DNA of 64,000 nucleotides from Georgenia_B sunbinii (GCF_036421855.1 NZ_JAZGOK010000013.1), one strand, 5' to 3'; shown: positions 56,976-64,000, counted from the first letter of the stretch. Numbers and translations: made by a program. Notes: generated from the sequence alone by a model not told the origin.

Positions 56976-56977
56976 GG

Positions 56978-57484
56978 TCAGTCGGACAACCAGCCTGGGA
57001 CATCGATCGAGGACGTCGTTGACGCCATCTTGCGAAGGTCACGGTGCAGCGCCTCGAGCCTCGAACGTCCGAGGACTGCGGCCCACTCGTCACGGAGCTC
57101 GTCGAAGATCCGGGCAGATCGGCGCAAGCAGTCCTCACCGCGCTCAGTGAGCACCACGAGCTTGCGCCGACCGTCGTGCGGGTCGCCGCGTCGCTCGACA
57201 TATCCCATCCGCACGAGGCCGTCGATGGTCTTGCCAGCCGCCTGCTTGCTCACCCCCAGGCGCGCCCCGACCTCCGTCGCGGTGGCGCCGGCAACGCCGA
57301 CCGCCTGCATCGCGAAGCCGTGGGCAGGGCGCAGGTCCGGATGCTCCTCGGCCGCGAGCCTCCGATGCAGCTCGTCGACGAGCGAACGGAAGCCGCCGAC
57401 GAGCAGCAGCGCGAGCTCGAAGCCGGGTGCAGCGGCGGCCTCGGGTGCGGAACCCGCCCGCGGCTCACCTTCAGCCATTGCCAT
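56978..57484 (-). CDS. MarR-family transcriptional regulator (inserted in methyltransferase gene)
   Basis: 168 residues. Winged-helix core: GATATEVGARLGVSKQAAGK, TIDGLVRMGYVERRGDPHDG, RRKLVVLTERGEDCL. Typical MarR proteins sense phenolic ligands or antibiotics. The ATG at 57484 is 16 bases after the stop of the methyltransferase N-terminal remnant; GTG 57496 and ATG 57478 are alternatives, none with a clear ribosome-binding site. It should be transcribed from the old methyltransferase promoter at 57671. A 9-bp direct repeat (gacaaccag) lies at 56985-56993 and 57510-57518, at its two ends. The target is unknown. Confidence 0.88.
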   Translation of the reverse strand: MAMAEGEPRAGSAPEAAAAPGFELALLLVGGFRSLVDELHRRLAAEEHPDLRPAHGFAMQAVGVAGATATEVGARLGVSKQAAGKTIDGLVRMGYVERRGDPHDGRRKLVVLTERGEDCLRRSARIFDELRDEWAAVLGRSRLEALHRDLRKMASTTSSIDVPGWLSD

Positions 57485-57499
57485 TTTGGACAACACGGT

Positions 57500-57664
57500 T
57501 TACTGTTTCGACAACCAGGTCCCGGTGCCGCAGCCGATGTCGAGGACGCTGCGGGCGCCGAGCTCCTCGACGATTCCCATGTAGGCGTCGAGGTCGTCCC
57601 GGTCCCCCTCGAACTGGTCGTAGGTCGCCGCAAGGCGCGGGTCGTCGAAGGCGGCGTCGGGCAC
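57500..57664 (-). pseudogene. N-terminal remnant of a class I SAM methyltransferase
   Basis: 54 codons from GTG 57664 to TAA: PDAAFDDPRLAATYDQFEGD, then ELGARSVLDIGCGTGTWLSK, ending after the glycine-rich SAM-binding motif I (DIGCGTGT). The rest of the enzyme is absent. The leaderless promoter and start are intact, so a 54-residue peptide is probably still made. Confidence 0.8.
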
Positions 57665-57670
57665 CGGGCG

Positions 57671-57676
57671 ATGCTA
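57671..57676 (-). promoter_or_regulatory. -10 box of leaderless promoter for the methyltransferase remnant and MarR
   Basis: TAGCAT on the minus strand, exactly 6 nt before the GTG at 57664. Confidence 0.6.
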
Positions 57677-57850
57677 CGGCGATGAGAGCCGGCCGGGCCA
57701 GCGATGTGAGCTGTGGACGGATCCGACTCGTCCACAAGCCGCAGCACGACAACCGAGTACGCCGCTGGGCGGGGCACGACGCCCGGAGATGCTGCACCTC
57801 GACAAGCGCGCCGATCATGGCACGGCGAGGTCGTCCGGAACCTTGCCGGA

Positions 57851-58210
57851 TCAGGACTCGGCGTAGACGCCCAGCCGGTTCCCGCTCGGATCGGCGAACT
57901 CGAACCGTCGTCCGCCCGGGAACGCGTACGGCCGCTCCACCACGACACCGCCCGCGTCCTCGACCGCCGTGACCGTCGCGTCCAGGTCGGCGGAGAAGAT
58001 CAGCACGAGCGGGCCGGTGCCGCTCGGGGCGGCGCCAGGGTTCAGCCCGCCGAGCTCCCCCTCACCTTCGGGCGACTTGATACCGCTGTACGCCGGGCCG
58101 TAGTCGTTGAACTCCCACCCGAAAGCCGATTCGTAGAAGGCGCGGGTGGTGGCCAGATCCGTGACGCCGAGCTCGATGTAGCTGATGGCATGATGCAGTG
58201 CGACAGGCAT
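57851..58210 (-). CDS. VOC (glyoxalase/bleomycin-resistance) superfamily protein
   Basis: 119 residues, one VOC unit pair: ISYIELGVTDLATTRAFYES with AFGWEFNDYGP, and DLDATVTAVEDAGGVVVERP, GRRFEFADPSGNRLGVY. Metal-ligand candidates are the Glu in YIELGV and in FEFADP. Members isomerise, cleave or sequester small molecules; the substrate cannot be told from this sequence. ATG 58210 has AAGGAAG upstream. Next to an ABC-F gene on the same strand with a 94-bp gap. Confidence 0.9.
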   Translation of the reverse strand: MPVALHHAISYIELGVTDLATTRAFYESAFGWEFNDYGPAYSGIKSPEGEGELGGLNPGAAPSGTGPLVLIFSADLDATVTAVEDAGGVVVERPYAFPGGRRFEFADPSGNRLGVYAES

Positions 58211-58304
58211 GTGCTTCCTTCGGCAGTAGGGCGCGTCACCGACGATTGTGCCGCCAGTCACGCCTTCGCGGGAAGCGCAGGCGTCAGGCGCCCACGCCGA
58301 AGAC

Positions 58305-59972
58305 CTACAGCTCCGCCACCTGGCCGGCCTCGACCCGCCACCGCCGGTCGATCCGCACCGTGTCGAGCATCCGCCGGTCGTGGGTCACCAGCAGCAGGGT
58401 TCCGTCGTAGGACTCCAGCGCCTGCTCGAGCTGCTCGATGGCCGGCAGATCGAGGTGGTTCGTCGGCTCGTCGAGCACCAACAGGTTGACGCCACGCACC
58501 TGCAGCAACGCGAGGCCGGCACGCGTGCGCTCACCCGGCGAGAGCTCGTCGACCGGGCGGTTGACGTGATCGGCCTTGAGCCCGAACTTTGCCAGCAGCG
58601 TGCGCACCTCCCCCAACGCCAGCTCCGGGACGACCTCCTCGACGGCTGCCGCGAGCAGGTGGGACCCGGCCAGCACGGAGCGCGCCTGGTCGATCTCACC
58701 GATCCGCACGCCCGCTCCGAGGCTCGCCGCGCCCTCGTCCGGGAGCTGCTGACCGAGCAAGGCCCGGAGCAGGGTCGACTTCCCGGCACCGTTCGGTCCG
58801 GTGATACCGATCCGCTCCCCCGCGTTCACCTGCAACGACACCGGGCCGAGAGTGAACGTCCCCTGCCGGAACACCGCCGAGCTGAGTGTCGAGACGACTG
58901 AGCCGGAGCGCGGCGCGGACCCGATGGTGAGCTCCAGCTGCCATTCCTTGCGAGGTTCCTCGACCTCGTCGAGCCGGGCGATCCGGCTCTCCATCTGGCG
59001 CACCTTCTGTGCCTGCTTCTCACTGGACTCGGTCGACGCCTTGCGTCTGATCTTGTCGTTGTCCGGCGCCTTCTTCATCGCGTTGCGCACGCCCTGGCTC
59101 GACCATTCCCGCTGGGTCCTGGCCCGTGCGACAAGGTCGGCCTTCTTGTCAGCGAACTCGTCGTACCTCTCGCGCTGGTGGCGACGGGCCGTTGCGCGCT
59201 CGTCGAGGTACGAGTCGTAGCCGCCGCCGAACACCTGGTTGGTGCCCTGAGCCAGATCGAGCTCCAGCACTCTCGTCACGCAGCGGGCGAGAAACTCGCG
59301 GTCGTGACTGATGAGCACCACTCCGCCACGCAGTCCCTGAACGATGGACTCGAGTCGTTCAAGACCGTCAAGGTCGAGGTCGTTGGTCGGCTCGTCGAGC
59401 AGCACGATGTCGAACCGCGAGAGGAGCAGCGCAGCCAGCCCGACACGTGCGGCCTGTCCCCCGGAGAGCGATGTCATCAGCGCCTCTTCGGCTCGTGGGC
59501 CGCCGAGCTCGAGGCCCAGCTCGGCGAGCACGACCGGGAGACGCTCATCGAGGTCGGCGGCACCGCTGGCCAACCAGCGGTCCAGCGCCGCGGAGTAGGC
59601 GTCAGCCGGGTCGATCCCGCTGCCTTCGACGAGTGAGGGGTCGCCGAGCGCGGCTGCCGCAGCATCCATCTGCCTGGTCGCCTCGGAGCATCCCGTGCGG
59701 CGGGCGATGTGCTCGGCGACGGTCTCACCGACGACGCGTTCGTGCTCTTGGGGTAGCCAGCCGATGAAGGCGTCCGCTGGTGACAGCGTGATGCTGCCGG
59801 CCTGAGGTTCGTCGATGGCGGCGAGCAGCTTGAGCAGCGTGGATTTTCCGGCGCCGTTGGCGCCGACGACCCCGAGGACATCGCCAGGGGCGACGGTCAG
59901 GTCGAGCGAGTCGAAGAGGGTGCGATGGCCGTACCCGCCAGCCAGGCCTTGGGTCACGAGGGTTGCGGTCAT
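58305..59972 (-). CDS. ABC-F family ATPase (ribosome protection type)
   Basis: 555 residues with two ATPase domains and no membrane helices. First: GANGAGKSTLLKLLAAIDEP, SLSGGQAARVGLAALLLS, IVLLDEPTNDLDLDGLERLE. Second: GPNGAGKSTLLRALLGQQLP, LSPGERTRAGLALLQVRGVN, LVLDEPTNHLDLPAIEQLEQ. A charged helical linker (YDEFADKKADLVARARTQRE) joins them. The length and linker resemble actinomycete antibiotic-resistance ABC-F proteins (macrolide/lincosamide producers) as well as housekeeping ones; the drug, if any, is not predictable. A TACGCT box lies 8 nt before the ATG at 59972. No attenuator peptide is visible upstream. Confidence 0.92.
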   Translation of the reverse strand: MTATLVTQGLAGGYGHRTLFDSLDLTVAPGDVLGVVGANGAGKSTLLKLLAAIDEPQAGSITLSPADAFIGWLPQEHERVVGETVAEHIARRTGCSEATRQMDAAAAALGDPSLVEGSGIDPADAYSAALDRWLASGAADLDERLPVVLAELGLELGGPRAEEALMTSLSGGQAARVGLAALLLSRFDIVLLDEPTNDLDLDGLERLESIVQGLRGGVVLISHDREFLARCVTRVLELDLAQGTNQVFGGGYDSYLDERATARRHQRERYDEFADKKADLVARARTQREWSSQGVRNAMKKAPDNDKIRRKASTESSEKQAQKVRQMESRIARLDEVEEPRKEWQLELTIGSAPRSGSVVSTLSSAVFRQGTFTLGPVSLQVNAGERIGITGPNGAGKSTLLRALLGQQLPDEGAASLGAGVRIGEIDQARSVLAGSHLLAAAVEEVVPELALGEVRTLLAKFGLKADHVNRPVDELSPGERTRAGLALLQVRGVNLLVLDEPTNHLDLPAIEQLEQALESYDGTLLLVTHDRRMLDTVRIDRRWRVEAGQVAEL

Positions 59973-60072
59973 CAGTCGACAGCGTAGGACGTTGAAGCGG
60001 ACGTCCACGACGACGCCACACATAGAACCATCTGGCAGCCCCTTCGCGTGCGTGGCGAGCCGCTGGGGGTAC

Positions 60073-60492
60073 TCATCGGGCCGGCTTCGGGAGGTCACGC
60101 CGGGGCGCGATCACGTCGAGCCCCGCGGACCGGGCGGCCTCGCCGAGCCTGCGATCGTAGCTGAGGACGGCAGAGGCGTCGAGTCGTATCGCCGCCTCCA
60201 GATGCAGCACGTCCAGCGTGCGCAGGTACGGCATAGGCAGGAACCCGGCGCTGCGGTAGACCGCCCGGTCCAGGGCCGCGAGCGCGACGCCGTCGAGGAC
60301 GCTCGTCACGTCGGCTTGATCGAGCCCCTCCCGGACCGCGACGCGGCGCAGCTCGGTCTCGAGCAGATCGCTGGAGACGAGCGTGGCCGCGGTGTGGTCG
60401 AGCCATTCCACGAGAGCCGCACTTTCGGGCTGGTCGATCAGCAGCGCGCCGAGAGCAGAGGTGTCAACGTAGACGACCGGACGAGAGGTCAC
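60073..60492 (-). CDS. vapC: PIN-domain toxin VapC
   Basis: 139 residues. PIN RNase with conserved acidic residues in VYVDTSALGALLID (near residue 10), LLETELRRVAVREG (near 44), LRTLDVLHLEAAI (near 92) and AVLSYDRRLGEAA (near 113). It cleaves RNA, usually tRNA or rRNA loops, when freed from its antitoxin. The ATG overlaps the antitoxin stop (ATGA), the standard TA operon coupling. All four acidic positions are intact, so it should be active. Confidence 0.93.
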   Translation of the reverse strand: MTSRPVVYVDTSALGALLIDQPESAALVEWLDHTAATLVSSDLLETELRRVAVREGLDQADVTSVLDGVALAALDRAVYRSAGFLPMPYLRTLDVLHLEAAIRLDASAVLSYDRRLGEAARSAGLDVIAPRRDLPKPAR

Positions 60493-60770
60493 AGCCGGTC
60501 CTCACGCAGGTCGTCGAGGGTCGCGGCGAGACTCTGCGCCGTGGTCTTGCGCTCGATGGCCAGCGCCGCCCAGCCGCCCTCGCGCCGCACCGGGCGAGCG
60601 ATCGTCAACCCGGGGGCGGGCGCATCCAGCGGCACGATCCGACCCACGGGCACCCCGCTGTTGGTCAGGACGAAGGAGTGACCCTCGCTCACCGCGCGGA
60701 GCACGCGGCCGGACTCGTTGCGCAACTCGCGCTGCGACAGGCTCTCGACCTGAGGTTCAGTGATGCGCAT
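60489..60770 (-). CDS. vapB: Phd/YefM-type antitoxin of VapC
   Basis: 93 residues. The N-terminal QVESLSQRELRNESGRVLRA then VSEGHSFVLTNSGVPVGRIV is the Phd/YefM DNA-binding fold; the C-terminal tail EGGWAALAIERKTTAQSLAA TLDDLREDRL wraps the toxin. ATG 60770 is 6 nt after a TACGCT box, so the operon is leaderless and presumably autorepressed. The product neutralises VapC encoded immediately downstream. Confidence 0.92.
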   Translation of the reverse strand: MRITEPQVESLSQRELRNESGRVLRAVSEGHSFVLTNSGVPVGRIVPLDAPAPGLTIARPVRREGGWAALAIERKTTAQSLAATLDDLREDRL

Positions 60771-60776
60771 CTCCCG

Positions 60777-60782
60777 AGCGTA
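60777..60782 (-). promoter_or_regulatory. -10 box of the vapBC leaderless promoter
   Basis: TACGCT on the minus strand, 6 nt before the antitoxin ATG. Confidence 0.55.
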
Positions 60783-61082
60783 GCACCTGTGCGACGCAGC
60801 TGGCCGCGCCCGGAGTGATCTCGGGCATCGTCGCAGCGTCGATGGTGCCGGCAACACCGAGAACTCGTTCCCGGCTCGGGTGGATCCGACACGACGAGAT
60901 GCACGAACAGGAGGTCAGCCTTCGCAGCCTTCGCGGCACCGCGCCGCCTCGTAGGCGGCGACCCCGACCTGCCAGCCCGCCGGCAGACCGCAGCCGAGGA
61001 TCGACAGGTGGACGGCGTCGACGCGACCAGCGACCGACGCCGCAGTGCTGGTCTTCCCGACACCGGGCAGGCCGGAGAGCAC
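60783..61082 (-). pseudogene. Decayed P-loop (AAA_33-type) kinase gene
   Basis: Pieces of one small kinase occur in three frames. The GTG at 61082 opens VLSGLPGVGKTSTAASVAGR (P-loop GLPGVGKTS), then GCGLPAGWQVGVAAYEAA, stopping at 60915. In the next frame KADLLFVHLVVSDPPEPG appears, and then a tail in a third frame. Intact relatives carry these blocks in one frame with about 60 more residues between them, so at least two frameshifts and internal deletions have occurred. The GTG directly follows the higA stop (TGAGTG). Confidence 0.7.
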
Positions 61083-61403
61083 TCACGCGACCTGCAACGG
61101 CGTGATCAAGGCGACCTTGTCCCGCAGAGCCCGGCCCTCGAGCCGCAGCTCGTAGTTGGACTGCAGGTTCATCCAGAACTCCTCCGAGGTTCCGAAGTAC
61201 CGCGCCAGACGGATCGCCGTGTCAGCCGTGATGCCCCGCTTGCCGTGGACGATCTCGTTGATCCGCCGCGGCGACACTCGGATCGACACGGCCAGCTTGT
61301 TCTGCGTGATCCCGAAGCCCTCGATGAAGTCCTCCATCAGGATCTCTCCCGGATGGATCGGCTCGATCAGGTCGGTCTCAGTGGTAGTCGACGAGTTCGA
61401 CAT
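61083..61403 (-). CDS. higA: HigA-type antitoxin (XRE family)
   Basis: 106 residues. IEPIHPGEILMEDFIEGFGI then TQNKLAVSIRVSPRRINEIV and HGKRGITADTAIRLARYFGT with SEEFWMNLQSNYEL are the HigA (VapI) signature. It represses its own promoter and neutralises a HigB RNase. ATG 61403 has GGAGG eight bases upstream; ATG 61418 would overlap that site. It overlaps the end of a truncated HigB frame by 26 bp. Because only half of HigB remains, it is an orphan antitoxin. Confidence 0.92.
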   Translation of the reverse strand: MSNSSTTTETDLIEPIHPGEILMEDFIEGFGITQNKLAVSIRVSPRRINEIVHGKRGITADTAIRLARYFGTSEEFWMNLQSNYELRLEGRALRDKVALITPLQVA

Positions 61404-61509
61404 CTTCCGCACCTCCATCCCTCCAGACGAAGCAGATACGCCACTGCGCGTTTACGCGGATGCTGTGCTGCCCTTGCTCCCGAACGATCTGATCACGCGA
61501 CCAGCGCAT
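61378..61509 (-). pseudogene. higB: Truncated HigB toxin
   Basis: 43 codons from ATG 61509: the C-terminal half of a RelE/HigB toxin (EQGQHSIRVNAQWRICFVWR, DGGAEDVELVDYH, stop). Normal HigB is about 92 residues; the N-terminal strands and helices are absent. The deletion has brought the remaining frame directly behind the operator/promoter. Probably inactive. Confidence 0.78.
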
Positions 61510-61516
61510 AACGCCC

Positions 61517-61539
61517 AGCGTCAATAACGCTAGACGTTA
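61517..61539. promoter_or_regulatory. Two overlapping palindromes, likely HigA operator
   Basis: AGCGT-N5-ACGCT at 61517-61531 and TAACG-N5-CGTTA at 61525-61539, both perfect, just upstream of the truncated higB/higA operon. Confidence 0.6.
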
Positions 61540-62070
61540 AACCGGAAGTCCACCGAGTTACAGCACGTACACACCTCTAGAACTGCGATACTCAACGCTG
61601 GCTCTGGGTCACTCGCTCGACCGCAAAGACCCGTGACAGACGCCGCTGTCAGCCCCACGCGCGTTGCTGCGCATGATCCCGAAGCCGCACGTGGCGGATT
61701 AGTATCCGCAACGCGACAGCTCTCCGGCCCGCAGTTCTGGCCGGCAAATTTCGCCTGACTTCCGACACGATGTTTTTCTCCACGCAGAGGGCGACCGGCC
61801 GACCGCTCGACACCCGCCACGACCTCAGCAGGCTCGTGCTGCCGCGATGCAAGCAGTGGAGTACTTCGCCCACGTCGTCGCGCTATCCCCGCGAGAACAG
61901 CGCACACGACAGGGGCGAGCAGGCTATCCTCAGACAATTCAGGCGCAATCAAGTCCGTTGCTTGCCCCCTCATTGCCTCCCTGTAGTCAGTGATTCAACC
62001 ACCATGTTGACTCTTTACAACCACCCATGAGTTATGCCCACTTGGCCTGAGGCACCACATTCGTAATGTC
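61540..62070. other. 531-bp gene-free stretch of lower GC
   Basis: No convincing gene, RNA or repeat. Open frames on both strands lack family motifs and typical third-position GC. Base composition is visibly less GC-rich than the core of the window, consistent with decayed acquired DNA. Confidence 0.55.
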
Positions 62071-62500
62071 CTACTTCGTGTACCGGCGGGTGAGCGCTTC
62101 GCCTATCGTCACTAAATGGGTGCGCACCGATTGTGGGCGGGTGATTTCGAGCCATTCGACGAGCCCTGCGAGATGACCGGCGATCCCGTACTCGCTCGGC
62201 GCATGGATCACTACTGGGAAGCGGCCATCGCTTGCAGCGTCCCCAATTTCGAGGTTATCTCCGACTGCCGTTTGGAGAAAACTGAGCCCCTCGGGGGCGC
62301 AGTTCGCGTGTACCTCGACCACTGCACGGTTGCGCGCGGCTTCGTCGGTGATGACGCGCCAGCTTTCCGCGAGATCGAAGTCCGCGGTCCGGTGGACGGA
62401 GGCGTCGCTTGAGGTAACTGCCGTAATGCGGTCGAGGCGAAACGTACGCCGACCCGTCCGAGTGTAAGCAACGAGGCGAGCCTGCGTCGGCCCTCTAGTG
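62071..62500 (-). pseudogene. C-terminal remnant of a WYL-domain (YafY-type) regulator
   Basis: About 140 codons match the C-terminal half of YafY-like regulators: LVAYTRTGRRTFRLDRITAV, then VVIHAPSEYGIAGHLAGLVE, WLEITRPQSVRTHLVTIGEA. The DNA-binding helix-turn-helix and the first half of the WYL domain are missing; the frame runs upstream into the 3' end of the tetR gene without homology. So the protein is truncated at its N-terminus. Confidence 0.78.
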
Positions 62501-62524
62501 TACGCGGTGCGTTCGCGTGCGTCA

Positions 62525-63108
62525 TCAGCTACCCGCGGCGTCGACGTTGACCAGGAGAAACCGCTGCAATGCGTCGGCAATCGGCGTACCGCTGGCATCC
62601 TCCGTTCGCCGTTGCCCAAAAAGCAATCCGAAGAGGATTCCGGTGAGGAAGTCGATCAGATCCAGTGAAGCTCCGTCAGCATCGCTTCCGCCGAGCGCGA
62701 CGAGCAGGTTCGTGGCGAGCTCACGGGAGAACAGGCAACTCGCCAACTGCGCACGCGACTCGGGATCCCCTTCGACCTCCCGCAACAGCGAGAACACCGC
62801 GAGTGCGTCATCGCGGCGAGGACCTGCGAGCAAGAGAAGTTGGTCCGCCATGAGAGTCGCAGCCGTCCGCGGAGTGACCGTCGCTGGTGCGGGTGACTCG
62901 TCGAAAGCCGCGCGCGAGTGCTCCCTATGCGACCGATCGTCGCAACGACGAGGTCGCGACGGGTACGGAAGTAGTACGACGTGGACCCCGTCGCGAGGCC
63001 GGCCGCCCTGTCGACGGCCTGGTGCGAGAGTGCGCGCGCACCCCCCTTGGCGAGCACAGCGATCGCATGATCGGTGATCAACGGACGTCGGTCTCCGGGT
63101 CTGGCCAT
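62525..63108 (-). pseudogene. TetR-family regulator with a frameshift
   Basis: ATG 63108 (AGGAGGAG upstream) starts ARPGDRRPLITDHAIAVLAK, then QAVDRAAGLATGSTSYYFRT and RRDLVVATIGRI, a TetR helix-turn-helix. At a CCC run (62923-62925, GGG on the coding strand) the frame breaks. Restoring one G gives IGEHSRAAFDESPAPATVTP followed in frame by MADQLLLLAGPRRDDALAVF and a C-terminal ligand domain ending at 62525. As written, the N-terminal frame runs on with nonsense. It is either a real mutation or a homopolymer sequencing error. It faces a perfect palindromic operator. Confidence 0.85.
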
Positions 63109-63117
63109 CTGACTCCT

Positions 63118-63149
63118 CCTCATTACTCTATAGATATAGAGTAATGAGG
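63118..63149. promoter_or_regulatory. 32-bp perfect palindrome, TetR operator
   Basis: Arms CCTCATTACTCTATA (63118-63132) and TATAGAGTAATGAGG (63135-63149) around GA; all 15 pairs match. It overlaps the tetR ribosome-binding site on one side and ends one base before the ATG of the divergent ATPase gene. A bound regulator would therefore block both genes. Confidence 0.8.
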
Positions 63150-63150
63150 T

Positions 63151-64000
63151 ATGAGACTGGGCCTTTACCGACGCACCACGAACGAACCAAACAAGATCGC
63201 AAGCGCAAGCAGTGGCCCCTTTCGTGCCGCTATAGGTCACTCAGCGATCAAGTTCGATAACGCGCAGATCGCCGCCATCGACGCGCTCAGCGCGCCAGCG
63301 CGCCACGGCTACTACCTTTGGGGCGACGTGGGGCGGGGCAAGAGCCTAATCAGTGAGACCTACTTCGCGACCATTCCCACCGGCCGTAAGCGTCGCTTTC
63401 ACTTCCACGATTTCTTCCGTGACCTCCAGGCCCAGATCACCCGCGAGCGCGAGCCTCTCGACAGATCGTTGCGGCGACTCCTTGGGAACGCCCGTGCAGT
63501 GTTCTTCGACGAGTTCCACGTTCACGACGTCGCAGACGGCGTCTACCTGTCTGCCACTCTCAAGAGTTTGCTCGATGACGGCATACTCGTCCTCGCGACA
63601 TCGAACTATGCGCCCGAGGATCTCATGCCTAACCCGCTTTACCACGAGCGCTTCCGGCCCACGATCAACATCATTCGCACCGAGCTCGACGTCGTGCACC
63701 TCGGCGAAGGCCAGGACTACCGCCTGAAACATGCGGCGGTGACTCGAGGCTTCGGCACAGGGACTTGGCGCACGCAAACACCTGTTGCGAACGACACCCC
63801 TGCCATCGAGCTCAACGCTGCCGGTCACATCATCAGAGCCCGCAGCGCTGAAGACGACACCGCCGTCTTCACGTTCAGTGACCTCTGCGCGCAACCCCTC
63901 GGAGTCGCCCAATACCTCTGGCTGGCAGAGCAACTTCGCGCAATCATGCTGATAGACGTGCCCGATCTGGCGACTGTCGACCAGGACCCCCCTCGCGCGA
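63151..64000 (+). CDS. ZapE/AFG1-like ATPase (3' end outside window)
   Basis: At least 283 codons, frame open at the right edge. AFG1/ZapE signatures: Walker A YYLWGDVGRGKSLISETYF near residue 58, HFHDFFRDLQAQI, Walker B AVFFDEFHVHDVADG near 118, and sensor VLATSNYAPEDLMPNPLYHE. YAP and RFRPTINIIRTELDVVHL also match. ZapE assists Z-ring constriction in Escherichia coli, and mitochondrial AFG1 helps protein quality control. GC is much lower than in core genes of the window, and control by a dedicated TetR repressor is unusual for ZapE, so this is probably an accessory copy. The ATG at 63151 overlaps the end of the operator region; a TAGAGT box lies 8 nt before it. Confidence 0.9.
   Translation, partial: MRLGLYRRTTNEPNKIASASSGPFRAAIGHSAIKFDNAQIAAIDALSAPARHGYYLWGDVGRGKSLISETYFATIPTGRKRRFHFHDFFRDLQAQITREREPLDRSLRRLLGNARAVFFDEFHVHDVADGVYLSATLKSLLDDGILVLATSNYAPEDLMPNPLYHERFRPTINIIRTELDVVHLGEGQDYRLKHAAVTRGFGTGTWRTQTPVANDTPAIELNAAGHIIRARSAEDDTAVFTFSDLCAQPLGVAQYLWLAEQLRAIMLIDVPDLATVDQDPPRA

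Noticed and set aside
57712..57736. TGTGGAC / GTCCACA inverted repeat with DnaA-box-like halves
   Set aside because: Only two imperfect boxes (one and two mismatches to TTGTCCACA), no dnaA or dnaN nearby and no AT-rich unwinding region; not an origin.
58305..59972. ABC-F gene as a proven antibiotic-resistance determinant
   Set aside because: Family membership is clear, but resistance and housekeeping ABC-F proteins cannot be separated by eye and no attenuator leader peptide or biosynthetic cluster is visible.
61540..62030. Possible small genes on both strands (147 and 86 codons)
   Set aside because: No recognisable motif, no ribosome-binding site or -10 box, and codon use unlike the rest of the window.

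Overview
The window is very GC-rich DNA (roughly 70% or more by eye over most of its length) from an actinomycete. Evidence: a mycothiol deacetylase (MshB) gene, a [2Fe-2S] SoxR, a seven-iron ferredoxin next to dapC, a fused biotin carboxylase/biotin carrier subunit, a nitrobindin-like protein, and many leaderless promoters in which TANNNT lies 6-7 nt before the start codon. The gene order typA - mshB - (flavin reductase, VanW protein) - fdxA - dapC fits the Micrococcales (Cellulomonas/Georgenia-type organisms); this placement is inference. I saw no rRNA, tRNA or CRISPR array.

Layout. 1-2616 holds the N-terminal part of a secreted von Willebrand A-domain protein with repeated DUF11-type domains; it runs off the left edge. 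2.9-9.7 kb holds a DUF885 metalloprotease, Maf, a degenerate histidine-phosphatase-like protein, an acyl-CoA carboxylase alpha subunit, a NUDIX/PIN-like fusion and a lysozyme-like exported protein. 9.7-13.7 kb holds citrate synthase and a MalT-like LuxR regulator. 13.9-21.6 kb is a single 2,585-codon LPXTG surface protein with two SdrD-type domains and two blocks of six repeats. Diverging from it is a tight three-gene operon (21.9-25.3 kb): beta-helix lipoprotein, second lipoprotein, Tat-exported DyP peroxidase. 25.3-27.7 kb holds an ABC exporter divergent from soxR, with a SoxR-box-like operator between them. 27.7-35.4 kb holds dapC, fdxA, VanW, flavin reductase, an mshB-membrane-domain fusion and typA. 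An AbiEi/DUF559-type gene (35.9-36.9 kb) lies between inverted copies of a 32-bp repeat.

37.1-51.4 kb is a long minus-strand block, probably one or two operons: a peptide-binding lipoprotein, two peptide permeases (the first with an extra multi-helix insert), a fused double ATPase, two large FtsX-like permeases and two MacB-type ATPases, one carrying a C-terminal AbrB-like segment. 51.6-56.9 kb holds nitrobindin, an FdhF/YdeP-type molybdoenzyme, a DinB-like protein, a dinucleotide-binding protein and thymidine kinase.

The right end (56.9-64 kb) is an accessory zone of lower GC and much decay. It has a methyltransferase gene whose middle has been replaced by a MarR gene, a VOC protein, an ABC-F protein, VapBC, a decayed P-loop kinase, a HigA antitoxin with a half-deleted HigB, the C-terminal remnant of a WYL regulator, and a frameshifted TetR gene facing a ZapE/AFG1-type ATPase across a perfect 32-bp palindrome.

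Coordinates of starts were chosen from ribosome-binding sites, overlaps with upstream genes and leaderless -10 boxes. All family calls were made by reading motifs, not by database search.
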